A DNA stretch of 64,000 nucleotides from Spinacia oleracea (taxonomy: Eukaryota; Streptophyta; Magnoliopsida; Caryophyllales; Amaranthaceae). Position 1 is the first letter of the stretch. Every line of letters starts with the position of its first letter. Made by a program: the position numbers and the translations under genes. The notes under the pieces are model-generated. The model had not been told where the DNA came from. It saw only the letters and a list, made by a program, of their open reading frames with translations, and ran no database searches. Below are positions 10,580 to 22,822 of the stretch, piece after piece. Where the stretch lies: assembly GCF_020520425.1 (NCBI RefSeq), contig NC_079490.1, positions 57,452,517 to 57,516,516 on the forward strand, read 5' to 3'.

Positions 10580-12034
10580 ATGGCTTACCGTCCTAAGAGG
10601 AATTGCACCATGCAAGCAAGGAACCAGCACGAGGCTTCTACAAGCCGAGCTCGTGAACCGAAACCACCACTGCCCCCGCCCCAGTTCGAAGCCGGCCGGG
10701 ATTTTCCGAACGTTATCTTTGCTATGGACTGGCAATGGGATCGGTTCGTCCATCTCAAAAAGAGGGAGGTAATTCCTACCCGCTTTATCTGTCAAAAATC
10801 TTTGCACGATATGGGTCTTGAACAGGATGTGAAACGAGTTTTTTATGGTGTTGGTATGAGGAATATGTATAGCATGTTGCGTCTTACATTTAGGCGACTG
10901 ACTTTGGAGTTTCTGAGTTCTTTGCATTTACGTAAAGATGGTTATAGGAATGTGTCTTCGGTTCATTTTCGTTTGATGAACATTGATGTTCATTTGAGTC
11001 TTGCTGACTTTGGTGGGATTTTTGGATTGTCCACTACCCCTAGTAGGAAGCCTGGTAGTGCCCATAATAATTGTGAAATGTGGGGAAAGCTGACCGGTAA
11101 TAGTGATCCCGATAGTATGCAACACTTGCATGCTTCCAAGATACAACACCCTGTCCCCATTGTATTCTACAGGTTCCTGGGGTTCACCATATTTGGTAGA
11201 GAGGAGACTCAGAATGTTAGGAGTACGGAGCTGGAGATTTTGGGTGGCTATGTTCTAGAGGGGGAAGCGAGGTATAAAATGAACTTAGCCCATCATATGG
11301 CTTCCCAACTTTATTCAATAGCCACTAGCTCGCACACCACTCGCATCACCATTGGTGGGTTGATCACCCACATTGCCATGGCCACGGTAAACTTTGTTGA
11401 GGCTAACCAAACTCCGGTTTTGGGTAGCAACTTACTAGACTTGGCCTATTTTGCTGGGCTTTGCCGCTTGCAGGGTGAGCATGGGTTGTATCGGCCGGGT
11501 GCCATGTATTGGATGTTCGAGGGGAACAGGTTTTTCTCCTTGCCTGACCCTCAAGGCCACACCCGTTTCAGACCCGGCCAGGCTCATTATCTGTATGTTG
11601 GAGTCGAGCAAGAGCAGGAACCTAAACCCAAGCCTGACCCACAACCAAAGCCCCACCAGTTTCAGCCCGAGCCTCGCACCTACTTTAGGAGGGGGCGTCG
11701 AGGGGATGAGGGGAGGCCACAGGGTGGCCTGACACCAGAAGAGGAGCAGGGGTCCATTCATGAGAGGTTGGGCAGGCTTGAGATCGGTTTTCATGAGTGT
11801 GCGAGTGATCACCAAAGGGCCATGTTCCCTATCTATGATCAGTATGCCAGGCAGGGCTATATTGCTCAGGATGCCCAGCACCCTTCCTGGTTTGCCTATC
11901 CCGCGGGGGGATATGGAGCTCCCGGTTCCATGGGCACCTTCACACTCACCCACTACGGTGGGTATGGAGCGGGCCCTAGCGGTCATGGTGGTCGAGGTGG
12001 TGATGATGGTGATGATGGTCAAGGCCATCAATGA
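10580..12034 (+). CDS. Athila env-like / ORF-1-type protein
   Basis: An uninterrupted 484-codon frame downstream of integrase in the position of the extra ORF of Athila elements. Role is unproven; it has been called env-like by position. The N-terminal 50 residues are basic and proline-rich; residues about 50-330 form the conserved core (FICQKSLHDMGL, LSLADFGGIFGL, TRITIGGLITHIA). The C-terminal third is low complexity: KPKPDPQPKPHQFQPEP, an RRGRRGDEGR patch and a Gly- and Asp-rich tail. I see no convincing signal peptide or membrane anchor, which argues against a working envelope glycoprotein. It is the best preserved ORF of this element; the start is the first ATG after the leader-like stretch. 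Confidence 0.7.
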   Translation: MAYRPKRNCTMQARNQHEASTSRAREPKPPLPPPQFEAGRDFPNVIFAMDWQWDRFVHLKKREVIPTRFICQKSLHDMGLEQDVKRVFYGVGMRNMYSMLRLTFRRLTLEFLSSLHLRKDGYRNVSSVHFRLMNIDVHLSLADFGGIFGLSTTPSRKPGSAHNNCEMWGKLTGNSDPDSMQHLHASKIQHPVPIVFYRFLGFTIFGREETQNVRSTELEILGGYVLEGEARYKMNLAHHMASQLYSIATSSHTTRITIGGLITHIAMATVNFVEANQTPVLGSNLLDLAYFAGLCRLQGEHGLYRPGAMYWMFEGNRFFSLPDPQGHTRFRPGQAHYLYVGVEQEQEPKPKPDPQPKPHQFQPEPRTYFRRGRRGDEGRPQGGLTPEEEQGSIHERLGRLEIGFHECASDHQRAMFPIYDQYARQGYIAQDAQHPSWFAYPAGGYGAPGSMGTFTLTHYGGYGAGPSGHGGRGGDDGDDGQGHQ

Positions 12035-12341
12035 TGCTGAGGATGATCGAGATGGTTCGATACCCCTTGAGCCAATGAGGACATTGTCTGATTTAGCTTG
12101 GGGGGGTGTTTCACTTCACTTACCTGTACATATTAGGTATGTTTTCTTTTCATTTTTGCATTTACTTATTTTGGTGTGTTTATTGCTTTCTAGATTAGTT
12201 TATTGCTTTGAAAAAAAAATATACAAAAATACGTTCGAGAATACAAAATCATGCTTTCCTGTGCCCCTTTGATTGAAAATTGTTTTGATTCTTGGTATTT
12301 GATGATGAGCAATGTAGATGTGTTAGCCATGATTTGATATT
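12035..12341 (+). other. Athila non-coding segment with a G-tract
   Basis: It contains GCTTGGGGGGGTG at about 12096, resembling the G-rich polypurine tracts seen upstream of Athila LTRs, but no LTR follows. The segment ends at the ATT target site of CACTA-A. Confidence 0.45.
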
Positions 12342-12615
12342 CACTAGAGGAAAAAACATCATAAGTTTCCATTAAAATAGGCTTATAAGTTGCCAATTAT
12401 AAGGGAAACATATGGGGGGGTCACTTTTGTGAAATTATCAAAGGTTGCCTTTAACAAGGGCAACTTATAATCTTATAAGTTGCCCTTGTTTGCAACAAGG
12501 GCAACTTATGTGAAACTTATAAGTTTCACATAAGTTGCTCTTGTTTGAAACAAGGGTAACTTATAAGCTTCACATAAGTTGCTCTTGTTCCAAACAAGGG
12601 CAACTTTTGAGTTTT
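12342..12615. repeat. CACTA-A left subterminal repeats
   Basis: Repeated AAGGGCAACTTATAAGTTGCCCTTGT-type units alternate in direct and inverted order (AAGGGCAACTT and its complement), with a strong hairpin near 12500-12540. The right end has only two or three decayed copies (about 18112-18145). Confidence 0.85.
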
Positions 12616-12847
12616 TTTTTTTTAAAAAAAAAAATTCTGCAATATAATTTCTGATATTTTGCAATATAAAATTGTGCATTATAATTTATAGAATACTGTT
12701 TCACCAAACATCATCTTGACATTCCTAAAAAATGATATAAATTTTAAATTTCCAATAATATTACCAAATTAATTCAAATGTAATTAATTAAATCGATAAA
12801 TAACAAAATAATATAAGAGTCACGGATAACTACAAGCTGCTCTATTT

Positions 12848-12952
12848 ATTACATTGAGGGTAGTTCACAATCGTTGAAGTAAGTAGCCCACTTGTCTCGA
12901 ACTTCATCCAACTCCTCTTTGGTAAAGGGCCCCTCCCTTGGAGTTGTGAAAA
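12848..12952 (-). pseudogene. Conserved C-terminal exon remnant in CACTA-A
   Basis: On the minus strand, after a possible acceptor (TTTTAAAG), a frame reads KVFTTPREGPFTKEELDEVR and continues 16 residues to a TAA. CACTA-B carries a matching frame at about 35200-35300. Conserved pattern: KVF-x-x-PRE-x-PFT-x-E-(L/I)-DEVR. I do not recognise the family. It may be the last exon of a protein once encoded by this CACTA family, transcribed from the right end leftwards. Confidence 0.5.
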
Positions 12953-13039
12953 CCTTTAAAAGAACAACGTACATGCAAACCAATAAATTAAATTAATTTT
13001 CATATGCCAAAACAGAAATTATATTGGTCGCGAAAACAA

Positions 13040-14150
13040 CTTTCTGAGTGTACTCAGATTCATTTCAAGTTCTTTATGCACATCTAAGGCTCACTTAGCT
13101 CGATATAGATCGTATTTGGCCAAAAATTGCATTTTCGATCCCAAATATCAACAAATGAACCTAAGTACACTTTCTAAATCTTTTTCATGATTCATATGAT
13201 TAGTTATATGTTTATAAGACTGATTTCAAGTTCGTTATGCACGCTTATGGGTCATTTGGGTCGATATAGGTCATTTATGGCCAAAAATGGTATTTTCGAT
13301 CCCAACTACCAACAAACGAACCTATTTCCACATTTTAACCCTTTTTCATGATTCATATGATTAGTTATATGTTTATTAAACTCATTTCAAGTTCGTTATG
13401 CAAGCCTAAGCGTCATTTGGGTCGATATAGGTCATATATGGCCAAAAATGGCATTTTCGATCCCAACTAGTAACAAACGAACCTATATCCACATTATAAA
13501 CATTTTTTAATGATTCATATGATTAGTAATATGTTTATAAGTCTCATTTTAAGTTCGTTATGCACGCCTATGGGTCATTTGGGTCGTTACAGGTCATTTA
13601 TGGCCAAAAATGAAATTTTCGATCCCAACTACCAATAAAAGAACTTCTTTCCACCTTCTAACCATTTTTCATAATTCATATGATTAGTTATATGATTATA
13701 AGACTCATTTCTTGTTCGTTATGCACGCCTATGGGTCATTTGAGTCGATATAGGTCATTTATGGCCAAAAATGGCATTTTCGATCCCAACTACCAACAAA
13801 CGAACTTATATCCACATTCTAAACCTTTTTAATGATTTATATGATTATTTATATGATTATAAGACTCATTTCAAGTTCGTTATGCACGCCTAAGGGTCAT
13901 TTGGGTCGATATAGGCCATTTATGGCCAAAAAAGGCATTTTGATCCCAATTACCAAGAAACGAACCTATTTCCATATTCTAAACGTTTTCATGATTCATA
14001 TGATTAGTTATATGATTATATGACTCATTTCAAGTTCGTTATGCACGCCTATTGGTCATTTGGGTCGATATAGGTCATTTATGGCCAAAAATGGCATTTT
14101 CGATCCCAACTACCAACAAACGAACTTATATCCACATTCTAAACTAATTT
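13040..14150. repeat. 161-bp tandem array in CACTA-A
   Basis: Seven imperfect copies, marked by GTTCGTTATGCAC-type sites at 13072, 13230, 13391, 13553, 13714, 13875 and 14034, so the period is about 161 bases. Each unit includes GGCCAAAAATGGCATTTTCG and CCAACTACCAACAAACGAAC. It grades into the related 170-bp array that follows. Confidence 0.9.
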
Positions 14151-15440
14151 TAAACCCTGTACGTGTTTAATACACTTAGCTTTATGTTTCAAAGACTCAT
14201 TATCACCCACTTTGGTGAAGTTATACACATTTCAATATAATTCATATTTTGACTAAAATGGCTAATTTCGCTCCTAAATTTCAACTAATGAACTTAAATA
14301 AGTATTTTAAACACTTAAAATGTTTAGTACACTTAGTTTATGTTTCAAAAACTCATTATCACCTAATTTGGTCAAGTTATGCACATTTAAGGCTCGTTTG
14401 ATCATTATAGGTCACATTTTGAGTAAAATGACTTATTTCGGTCCCAACTTTCAACTAATGAACTTAAATAAGTATTTCAAACCATTTACTTGTTTAATAT
14501 ACTTAGTGTTATGTTTAAAAGACTCATTCACCTACTTTGCTCATGGTATGTACATTTAAGGCTCGTTTGATCATTATAGGTTACATTTTGACTTATTTCG
14601 CTCCTAACTTTCAACTAATGAATCTAAATAAATATTTTGTGTCATTTACATGTTTAATATATTTATTTTTATGATTATAAGACTCATTATCACCTGCTTT
14701 GGTCAAGTTATGCACATTCAAGGCTTGTTTGATCATTTAAGGTCACATTTTGACAAAAATGGCTTATTTCGCTCCCAACTTTCAATTAATGAACCGGAAA
14801 TAAGTATTTTAAACCCTTTACATGTTCATTGGACTTATTTAATGTTTCTAAGACTCATTGTAACCTACTTTTGTCAAGTTATGAACATTTAAGGCTAGTT
14901 TGTTCACGTGGGTCATATTTTGAACAAAATGGTTTATTTCGCTCCCAACTTTCCAGTAATGAACTTAAATAAGTATTTTAAACCATTTACATGTTTAATA
15001 TACTTATTTTTATGTTTGTAAGACTCTATCACACCTATTGTGGTCTAGTTATCTACATTTAGGGCTCGTTCAATCATTATAGGTCATATTTTGTCTAAAA
15101 TAGGTTATTGCGTTCCTAATTTTGACAAAATGAACCTAAAAGATGAACTTTTAAACCTATTCACGCTATATTCTTATTTTTATGATTGTAAGACGCAATC
15201 TCAATTACTTTTGTCTAGTTATGCATATTTAGGGCTCATTCGATCTACATAGGTCATATCTTGTCTAAAATAGGTTATTTCGCTCATAACTTTGGAAAAA
15301 TGAATATAAATAATGAACTTAAAACCTATTCATGTTTATATTCTTATTTTTATGATATTACGACTCCATCTCACCTAGTTTGGTCTAGTTTTGGACATTA
15401 AGGGTTCGTTCATCATTATAGCTCATATCTTGTATAACAT
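14150..15440. repeat. 170-bp tandem array in CACTA-A, related to that in CACTA-B
   Basis: About seven or eight degenerate copies, marked by TTTCAACTAATGAA-type sites at about 14280, 14450, 14611, 14781, 14951, 15121 and 15291. The unit (TTTTGACTAAAATGGC, then CCCAACTTTCAACTAATGAAC) is nearly the same as the 171-bp unit of CACTA-B and clearly related to the 161-bp unit just before it. Confidence 0.9.
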
Positions 15441-17870
15441 GGGTTAACCCCTACAATCCTTCAAACCAAACAAAATCCAGCATACAAGCTAAAAAAAATA
15501 ATCAGAAAGTCAATTGTGGTCAACTCTGACCATAAATTACCACCTGGTTGCACGAAGAAGCAAAACATAAGCATATCAGAACAAAAACACAGGATCATAA
15601 TAGAAGAAGTAGAACAAAAGAAGATCAGAAACAGAAGATCAAGTCAAAAGTATGCAGATCAGGTCAAACAGAAGAAGCATATCATAATCAAAGCAGGTAT
15701 AGCAGAATAGCAGTAGGCAGAATCACATCGCAGCAGGCAAAGCAACAAACAGAAACGAGCTCAGCTAAGGACATAATGAATAGATATTGATTATAGCTAT
15801 ATATACACCAACATAGAACTTCTTTATTGAATAGACTTTAGCTACTGCATTAACTGATAAAAGAATAAGCAGCATACACGTTTCCCTTAATGTGTGAATG
15901 AAAGTAAAAGAGAGGAAGCAGAAGAGCTCACCGGGTGAACTAATTTGTTTGAATACTTTGAACCGGCAGTGTGTATGTTCTTCCTGTCCAATAATAAAGT
16001 GTGCCAGAGCTGTTACAAGAAACCAAAACACAAGGATACTGTAATTACTACTAGTATAAAAAAATTACTAAAATAATGAAAGTGAAAAAATAATTACCTA
16101 GAATCTGATTACTACTAGTATATACAAAAATGTATTTAAAATAAAAGAAAATGAAAAAATAATCACCTGGGATCTGATGAATCTACAACAACTACAATCA
16201 TGTCAAATTTATGGACAGGCTGGTGTCCCACATTAGATACACCAGAACTACTACTCTAATACTCTCCATGGATCCAGTGATATCACCCCCTTCTTGGAGA
16301 CCAGAAATTGTAAGATTTTAGAGAACCTGAATCCCATCAGCAAGGTGAACCTAAGAACCATCACAAAGAAGGTAACACAAGTTATAGTAAATAGTAGGAG
16401 GAAACCAGCGAATGGGACACAAATAGACTCAAGAAAACCATCATATGGGAAATCATGGGAAATTGGAATAAACAAACTTTTTAAACAGTGCAGCCTTAGG
16501 ACAATAATACTCTATCTTAAACTTCATAAGGCAAACCTGAATGTAAAAGTAATTCTTAACCGCTATAAATTACCTTCTTTACAAAACAAACTCTATACTA
16601 GAGTAAGAAGTAAGAAGACGCTAGACAAGTATATGGGGATTAAGCCACCCCGGCATAACAAAAAACAAATAAAGTTGGAGTAGAATGACATTGCCGAAGG
16701 AGTTGATTAACTAGGTTCAACAACTTAACTAATGCAATTTATAATACACATGAGCATGCACAAGAAAACAAACTATTAAAAAAAATGTTATAGGGGCCTG
16801 ATCTGAAATCTGACATATTTATATTGGATAAACACGATCCTCGGTTTTCCTGCCCCGACCCTCCAGATTAACCTAAAGGCCTCATCTAACACAACAACAA
16901 CAACGAAGAGCAGGTCATCCAACCCAGCAAAGTGCAGCCAAAAGCAAACTTCTCACAACAACAACTGCTACCAGAGAAGAAGACAACATCTTCACTCTAG
17001 GAACTCCACTAGCAACATCTAGGCTACAGTAGCCAGCAACAACAAAACAGAAAGCCCATAAAAAACTAAAGAGTGTAGCAACGATGACCTGCAAATCATG
17101 GACTAGAACCCTTGAAGATAAGAATACAAATCTACGCTTGAAGAAGAAATAAGACGAAGTCTTAAAGTACTAATAAAGAATGATCGTCCAAAGGCAAGAC
17201 TTGTAATAGTCTGATAGACAACGAAACTTAGCTTTTTACTATATCTGATCTTTACAATTTCTATTTCCGCTGTCATGATCACTTATTCCGTTGATATTAT
17301 GAACTCGCTCAAAGAAGATTTACAGTTTCTGGTTATAGTTTCTAGAGTGCAACTTAGAACACTGACACCAAGCTTTAAATCTTGGTAAGAAGAACCACGC
17401 TAAACTAAATCGTAATCATAACTCCTATAGTCCATGGAGCATCGTCAATCACATATCCAATCTCATCACTTATCATATAGGTAAACTAAGAATAATGAAA
17501 TAGAGCAGGGCATAACATCCAGCAAATTAAAATATTCGAAGTCCCCAAGTTCAATAAACAACAACACTTATAATTTGTAATCAAACAATTATAACACCAC
17601 ATTGCAACATCCAAAGAACAATCCACACCAAAAAAGGATTAAGAACAAGAGAAATATACCAGAATTCGGTAGAAATTTAATTCTGGAAATCTTAAGAACA
17701 ATGTCCAGTTGCTTGGAAAAACCTCCATTGACTCCAAGAATATGAACCAAAACCACCAAACTGATCTACGATTTTCTACCATTACCAGGTGCAAGAAATC
17801 GAAGAACAATCTTCAAGAACCCTAAAATTTAGGGAAAAAACTCAAGAATAAAAAACCTTTTGATTCAAGG
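15441..17870. other. CACTA-A interior without recognised genes
   Basis: AT-rich sequence with scattered short frames, none with a recognisable domain. A 129-codon plus-strand frame at 16294-16683 is Lys- and Ile-rich and looks accidental. On the minus strand the segment 17700-17900 resembles a leader and first intron. Confidence 0.4.
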
Positions 17871-17878
17871 TTTTAAAG

Positions 17879-17990
17879 AAAGTGGGCGTGCTCGCCGGTG
17901 GAGAAGGAGGAGGGAGATGAGAGCTCGCCGGTACGAGAAAGAGGAGGGAGATGAGAGCTCGCCGGTGGAGAAGTTGGAGGGAGATGACAA
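17879..17990. repeat. Short GAG-rich minisatellite near the right end of CACTA-A
   Basis: Three imperfect copies of about 40 bases containing GCTCGCCGGT(G/A) followed by GGAGGGAGATGA. Confidence 0.8.
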
Positions 17991-18180
17991 TGGGGTGCCC
18001 GATCGAGCTAAACACAGATAAAATGAGAGTTTGTGTTTAATTACCTTAAAGGCTGCGCTTTTGAAACTTTAGGAAAATTTTCGTTAAAAAGAAATTAAAT
18101 AATTTTTTCTCAAAAGTTGCTCTTGTTGTATAAGGGCAACGTTTGATGAGCCACCTATAAGGTTTTTTCCTCTAGTGATT

Positions 18181-19450
18181 CGATTACTTTGATGCCATGA
18201 CATGAGTCAACTCTGACTAACTATTTGTGGACTTGGTGCTTGACTAGTTGACTTGGTTAGGAATTTGTGATAGGTTCCTGGTGTGTCGTTGATTTTGAGT
18301 ATTGGTTTGCAACTGTTAGTAGTATTTTATGACTCATATACATGCACATTGTGGAGGACGAAGGCAATTTTTCTATTTAGGTAGCCTTTAGATGAATATA
18401 GATACATTTGTTCCCTCTTTTTCTACCCATGTTGTGCTTGTGCCCTTTATTCGGTGACTAACCACAAGCCCGTGAATTCCCCATTGGTTACTAGTCCCAA
18501 GCCTAGCTTGGGGGAGCTAATAGTAGTGAGGTGAGGGAGTTGTAGTGTGGTACATTTTGAGCATATTTGAGTATTGAAAAGGGAAGTTCTCCTTATCATG
18601 ACTGTTGTTAAAAAAATGAGTTGAAAAATGAATGAGATGAGGAGAATAAAAAAAAATGTGAAGATTCCAAAGAAAAAAAGAAAGGGGAAAGAAAAAAAAA
18701 GGAAATTGAGCAAAAATAAAAAAAATCGTTATTCTCAAATTAGTTCAATGCTTTTGTCACTCCGGTATTACAATTTCTTATCTTCATGAGTGATTGGTTA
18801 TAATTGTGAAATCAAGGCAAGAAAGTATACTGTGGTTTGTTTGTTTTTTTTATTCATGTGTTGAGTGGGAGAGTTGTGGTCCTCATTTGTGGTTGATCAT
18901 GGATTTTCTAGGATTTATGCTCCCCAAAGCCAAGGCTTTAAGCTCACATTTTACCCAAATTTACCACACCCTTACCTAAGCCTATCATTACAAGCTTGAA
19001 AGACCTTTTGACCTTTGTGCATAGAGTCGTATTAATGTGAAAGTAGTTGTTTGTCAATGCAAGTTATGACATGACACATTTTGAGTCGACTACTAGGTTG
19101 AGTGTATGTTTTTCTAGACACACGAGTGTTGTGAGTTTGGGAGGGCATTGTTCACTTATATGTTGGGAGGAGAGCGAACGGGTACATATTTTACGCGCCA
19201 CATAAATGAGTGACGAGTGTGTGAGCACTAGTCTTGAATTACATTGTGCACTTGTGGTTCGCTTTGCGTGACGATTATTAGGGAGGATTTGTGATTAGGT
19301 GGATTTGATTGGTTGACATTGACGCATGTTCGTTAGATTTTGCCTTGAATTATGTTTTTCATTTTGAAATATGTTGGGGGTGAAGTTGGTCCTGTATTCA
19401 TCGATGATTTCCTTGCTTAGGGACAAGCAAGGATCTAACTTGGGGGAATT
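18181..19450 (+). other. Athila non-coding 3' region and polypurine tract
   Basis: No coding sequence. It carries two G-tracts, TAGCTTGGGGGAGCTAATAG at about 18503 and ACTTGGGGGAA at 19438-19448; the second, directly before the LTR, is the likely plus-strand primer. A purine-rich stretch at 18590-18725 makes spurious minus-strand Phe-rich frames. Confidence 0.6.
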
Positions 19451-20866
19451 TAATATTTGTGTTTTATATAGAGTTTTACCGCCGTCCCTTAGTACATTTA
19501 TGCATCAAATGAGCTCTTAGGAGCCATTTTAGTACTAATATGTGTTATTGAGTGTGCCTTGGGTTTCAGGTTTGATTAGTGAGAAATTGGTCTTTTTAGA
19601 CCCGTTTCATGGTGATTTAGGCCACTACACGAGCCCGAGGAAGTTTGGGACCATTATCGTCGACTTTCGGGAGCCTTAGATGCTTATGGTTGAGCCCCGG
19701 GAGTTAGACTCAGTGATATGGGCGAAGGATGTTGATGATTGCAAATCGCCCTGTGAGCTGAGGGCGAAACGCGAAGATCGGGAGGAAAGAAAAGGGAATT
19801 AAAGTCTTCTGTGCGCGCCCGATCGGGCGCACTTCGCCCGGTCCGGATCGGGCGGCCATCTGGGAGCTGATGTAAGCCTTTCGCAAACCGCACGATCGGG
19901 CGGAATTTGGCCCGATCGGGCCGACTATCGAGCACATCGCCCGATCGTGCGAAGCGTCGCCCGATCGGGCGACGCCAACCTCTGATGCTTATGCGCGTGT
20001 TATATTTCCGGTTTTTGGGCTTTATTTTGGGCAAACTATATATACTAGCCTTTGTTATTTTTAGAGATACATTATTTTCTAGTATTGAAGAGTTAGATTA
20101 TTTTCCTTAGCTTATTATTCTCTCTAATTTGTTCAAACACTTAGTTTTTATTTCCAATCAAAAATTCAAGCTTTATTATTTCATTGTCCTTCAATTAGGT
20201 ATTGTTCTTTACTTTAATTTAATTTATCGCTTTAATCATGTTTTCCATTATATTATTCGCTTTGTTATTTGTTATCATGAGTGAGTAGTTTAATTTCTAG
20301 GGTTTAGGGGATCCATGAATGCATGATTGGGATTATGTGTGGGCATGATTATTGATTGATTGATTATAATTTCTATAGCTTATTATTATTGCTCGTCAAT
20401 TCTGTTCGGCCGGACTAATTTAATTTGAGTTTGAGTAACCTTAGATTATGCGCCGAGAGGTATAAATCTGATGTTTTTGAGCTGTGGCTATTAAATAGGA
20501 ATTGTAATTAGTACATAGCGAGAGCCTGCTAGTTATAATTGCCTAAGGAATTCATAAGATTCGAGAGATGCATGTTTTCCTAGTTATGATCGTTAATTGA
20601 TTGTTGTTGTCCGTTGTCCAATCCCGGTTTGCATTTGTGGTGAACCGCTTCCCTAGATTCCTTTATCATTGATATTTTCTATTTTAATTATTGCATTAGT
20701 TTAATCTACAAATCAATTCAAACCCTTTTGATACCAATAGTCTAGATTAGTTAATTAGTAATAGAAAGAACACTGTTTCCCTGTGGATTCGATCCTGACT
20801 TCCCTTTGCTACCTAGCTAGTGAACTTAGGTTATTTTTGATTAGGTGATACGACTTTAGCCTATCA
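19451..20866 (+). repeat. Athila 3' LTR
   Basis: The left edge is set by the polypurine tract; the first bases (TAATATTTG) may be a mutated TG start. The right edge ends in GACTTTAGCCTATCA, after which copia pol sequence begins. The LTR holds a GATCGGGC palindrome cluster at 19816-19972 and, near its end, CCCTGTGGATTCGATCC. No second LTR is in the window for comparison, so the left edge is approximate. Confidence 0.7.
19816..19972. repeat. GATCGGGC palindrome cluster in the Athila LTR
   Basis: Six to eight copies of CGCCCGATCGGGCG or close variants within about 160 bases, the same motif as at 9868-10300. Confidence 0.85.
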
Positions 20867-22822
20867 GATGTATGTTATACATTGGAATCTTGCTAATTCT
20901 ACTTCTTGGGTATTAGATACTGGTTGTGGCTCACACTTATGTTCCAATTCGCAGGGACTAAGGAGAAGTAGAAGACTTGATAAAGGCGAGACGGATCTAC
21001 GCGTGGGAAATGGAGCACAGATTGCTACATTAGCCTTAGGATCTTATTTTATTTCTTTGCCTAGTGGTTTTGTTTTGGAACTAGAATACTGTTACTATGT
21101 TCCTAGTATCACCAGAAACATTATTTCCGTTTCAAGTTTGGATTCTAAAGGTTTTATTTTTCAATTTAAAGACAATAGTTGTTCTTTTGCTTTGAATGGA
21201 ACGTTTTTGGGTTCAGCATAACAAGAAAATGGTCTATATGTGCTAGATACGAGCAACCATATTTATTACTTAAATACTAAAAAGACTAAAACTGGTGATT
21301 CCGATCTCACATTTCTGTGGCGTTGTCGATTAGGCCATATAAACACAAAGCACATGGAATTACTTCAACGGAAGGGAATTCTAGAATCATTCGACTTAAA
21401 GAAGATTGATCAATGCGAATCTTGTTAACTTGGCAAAATGACAAAGCAACCTTTCTCAAAGGTGGGAGAAAGAGCTAGCGGACTTCTAGGCTAATACATA
21501 CGGACGTATGTGGGCCTATGAGTATGAAAGCTAGAGGTGATTTCAGCTATTTCATAACGTTTACGGACGATTTCACTAGATATGGCTATATTTACTTAAT
21601 GAAACACATGTCTGAATCGTTTGAGAAATTCCGGGAATTTCAAAATGAAGTAGAGAATCAACATGGTAAGAAAATCAAAGCTCTAAGATCATATCGAGGA
21701 GGTGAATATCTTAGCCACGCGTTTGATGACCATCTAAAAGAATACGGTATTCTTTCTGAATTCACTGCTCCGGGGACACCTCAATGGAATGGAGTGTCGA
21801 AACGGAGAAACAGGACCCTACTCGATATAGTCAGGTCAATGATGGGTCAAGCCGAACTTCCTTTACAATTTTGGGGACATGCGTTGCAAACAGCAGCACT
21901 CACACTGAATAGTGCTCCGTCAAAAGCTGTTGAAAAGACTCTATATGAATTATGGACTGGGAAATTTCCAAATTAAGTTGTCTTTTCTAAATATTTGGGG
22001 TTGCAAAGCATATGTCAAGCGATTAATTTCGGACAAGATTGAACCAAAATCTGACAAATGTTTCTTCGTTGGGTATCCAAAAGAAACAAAGGGGTATTAC
22101 TTCTACAACAAGTCAGAGAACAAAGTATTCGTTGCTCGTGACGGTGTCTTTTTGGAAAGAAATCATATTTCCAAATTGACAAGTGGGAGAATAATAGACC
22201 TCGAAGATATTCAAGAAGAACAATGAACCAAGAACTATTTAGTAGCAGTTCAAGGTAAAGAACGTACCTCCAAGGTCTTTAGAAGAGCCAATGGGAGTAG
22301 TTCCTCAAAACGTTGTTGCCCCTGGTAAGTCAAATAGAACTAAGGTTCATCCAGACAGATGTACATGTGTCCTCTTGACTGAAAACTTAGACGTTCTCAT
22401 ATTAGATAATGATGAGCCTATGACTTACAACTAAGCTATGACGAGCCCAAGCTCCACTAAATGGTTAAAGGCCATGAAATCCGAGATAGACTCCATGTCT
22501 GAAAATAAAGTCTGGGATTTTGTAGATTTGCCGGATGGGTTCACACCTATCGAATGCAAACGGGTCTTCAAATTGAAGAAAGACAAAGATGGATTTTTAT
22601 ACATATACAAAATATTTGGTAGCAAAAGGTTACAATCAATTTCACGACGTTGACTACGATGAAACCTTTTCTCCAGTCGCGATGCTTAAGTCCATTCGGA
22701 TAATCCTTGCAATTGTCGCGTTTCAAGACTATGAAATATGGCAAATGGATGTCAAAACTGCCTTCTTGAATGGCGTTCTAGAATAGGCTGTGTTTATGAC
22801 GCAGCCGGAGGGTTTTGTCGAT
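20867..22822 (+). pseudogene. Copia#1: Ty1/copia pol fragment (protease, integrase, start of RT), decayed
   Basis: The sequence starts inside protease (WVLDTGCGSHLC, with the DTG active site), continues with the integrase zinc region (WRCRLGHINTKHM and CESC) and integrase core, and ends in the reverse transcriptase at MTQPEGFVD. Stops and frameshifts occur at about 21220, 21426, 21500, 21975, 22224 and 22432. Two of three catalytic integrase residues are changed: LRSYRGGEY has Tyr for Asp, and GVSKRRNRT has Lys for Glu. The left edge is the Athila LTR, the right edge the LTR of gypsy#2. It belongs to the same family as copia#2 and copia#3. Confidence 0.9.

Larger units (their letters stand above)
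12342..18177. mobile_element. CACTA-A, complete non-autonomous CACTA transposon (5836 bp)
   Basis: Terminal inverted repeats CACTAGAGGAAAAAAC (left, 12342) and its complement (right, ending 18177) are flanked by the target duplication ATT at 12339-12341 and 18178-18180. The interior holds palindromic subterminal repeats, a short conserved terminal exon on the minus strand, about 2.4 kb of degenerate tandem repeats, and a leader-like right side. No transposase domain is visible. CACTA-B at 34592-39751 has the same termini and the same internal plan. Confidence 0.95.
6270..20866 (+). mobile_element. Athila-type Ty3/gypsy retrotransposon, 3' part, interrupted by CACTA-A
   Basis: Order on the plus strand: protease, reverse transcriptase, (RNase H deleted), integrase, long non-coding region, env-like ORF, G-rich tracts, 3' LTR. 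An extra ORF after integrase and LTRs ending in CCTATCA fit the Athila lineage. The 5' part, gag and 5' LTR would lie beyond the CACTA element, left of the window. The element is dead: several stops, frameshifts and an internal pol deletion. It sits inside copia#1, whose pol sequence starts right after 20866. Confidence 0.85.

Noticed and set aside
11435-12031. 198-codon minus-strand frame opposite the env-like ORF
   Set aside because: Shadow of the real plus-strand ORF with no recognisable domain.
10580-12034. A true retroviral envelope gene
   Set aside because: No signal peptide, fusion peptide or membrane anchor is visible; the name env-like reflects position only.
18447-18738. Phe-rich minus-strand frames with membrane-like segments
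   Set aside because: They come from a purine-rich low-complexity stretch in the Athila 3' region.
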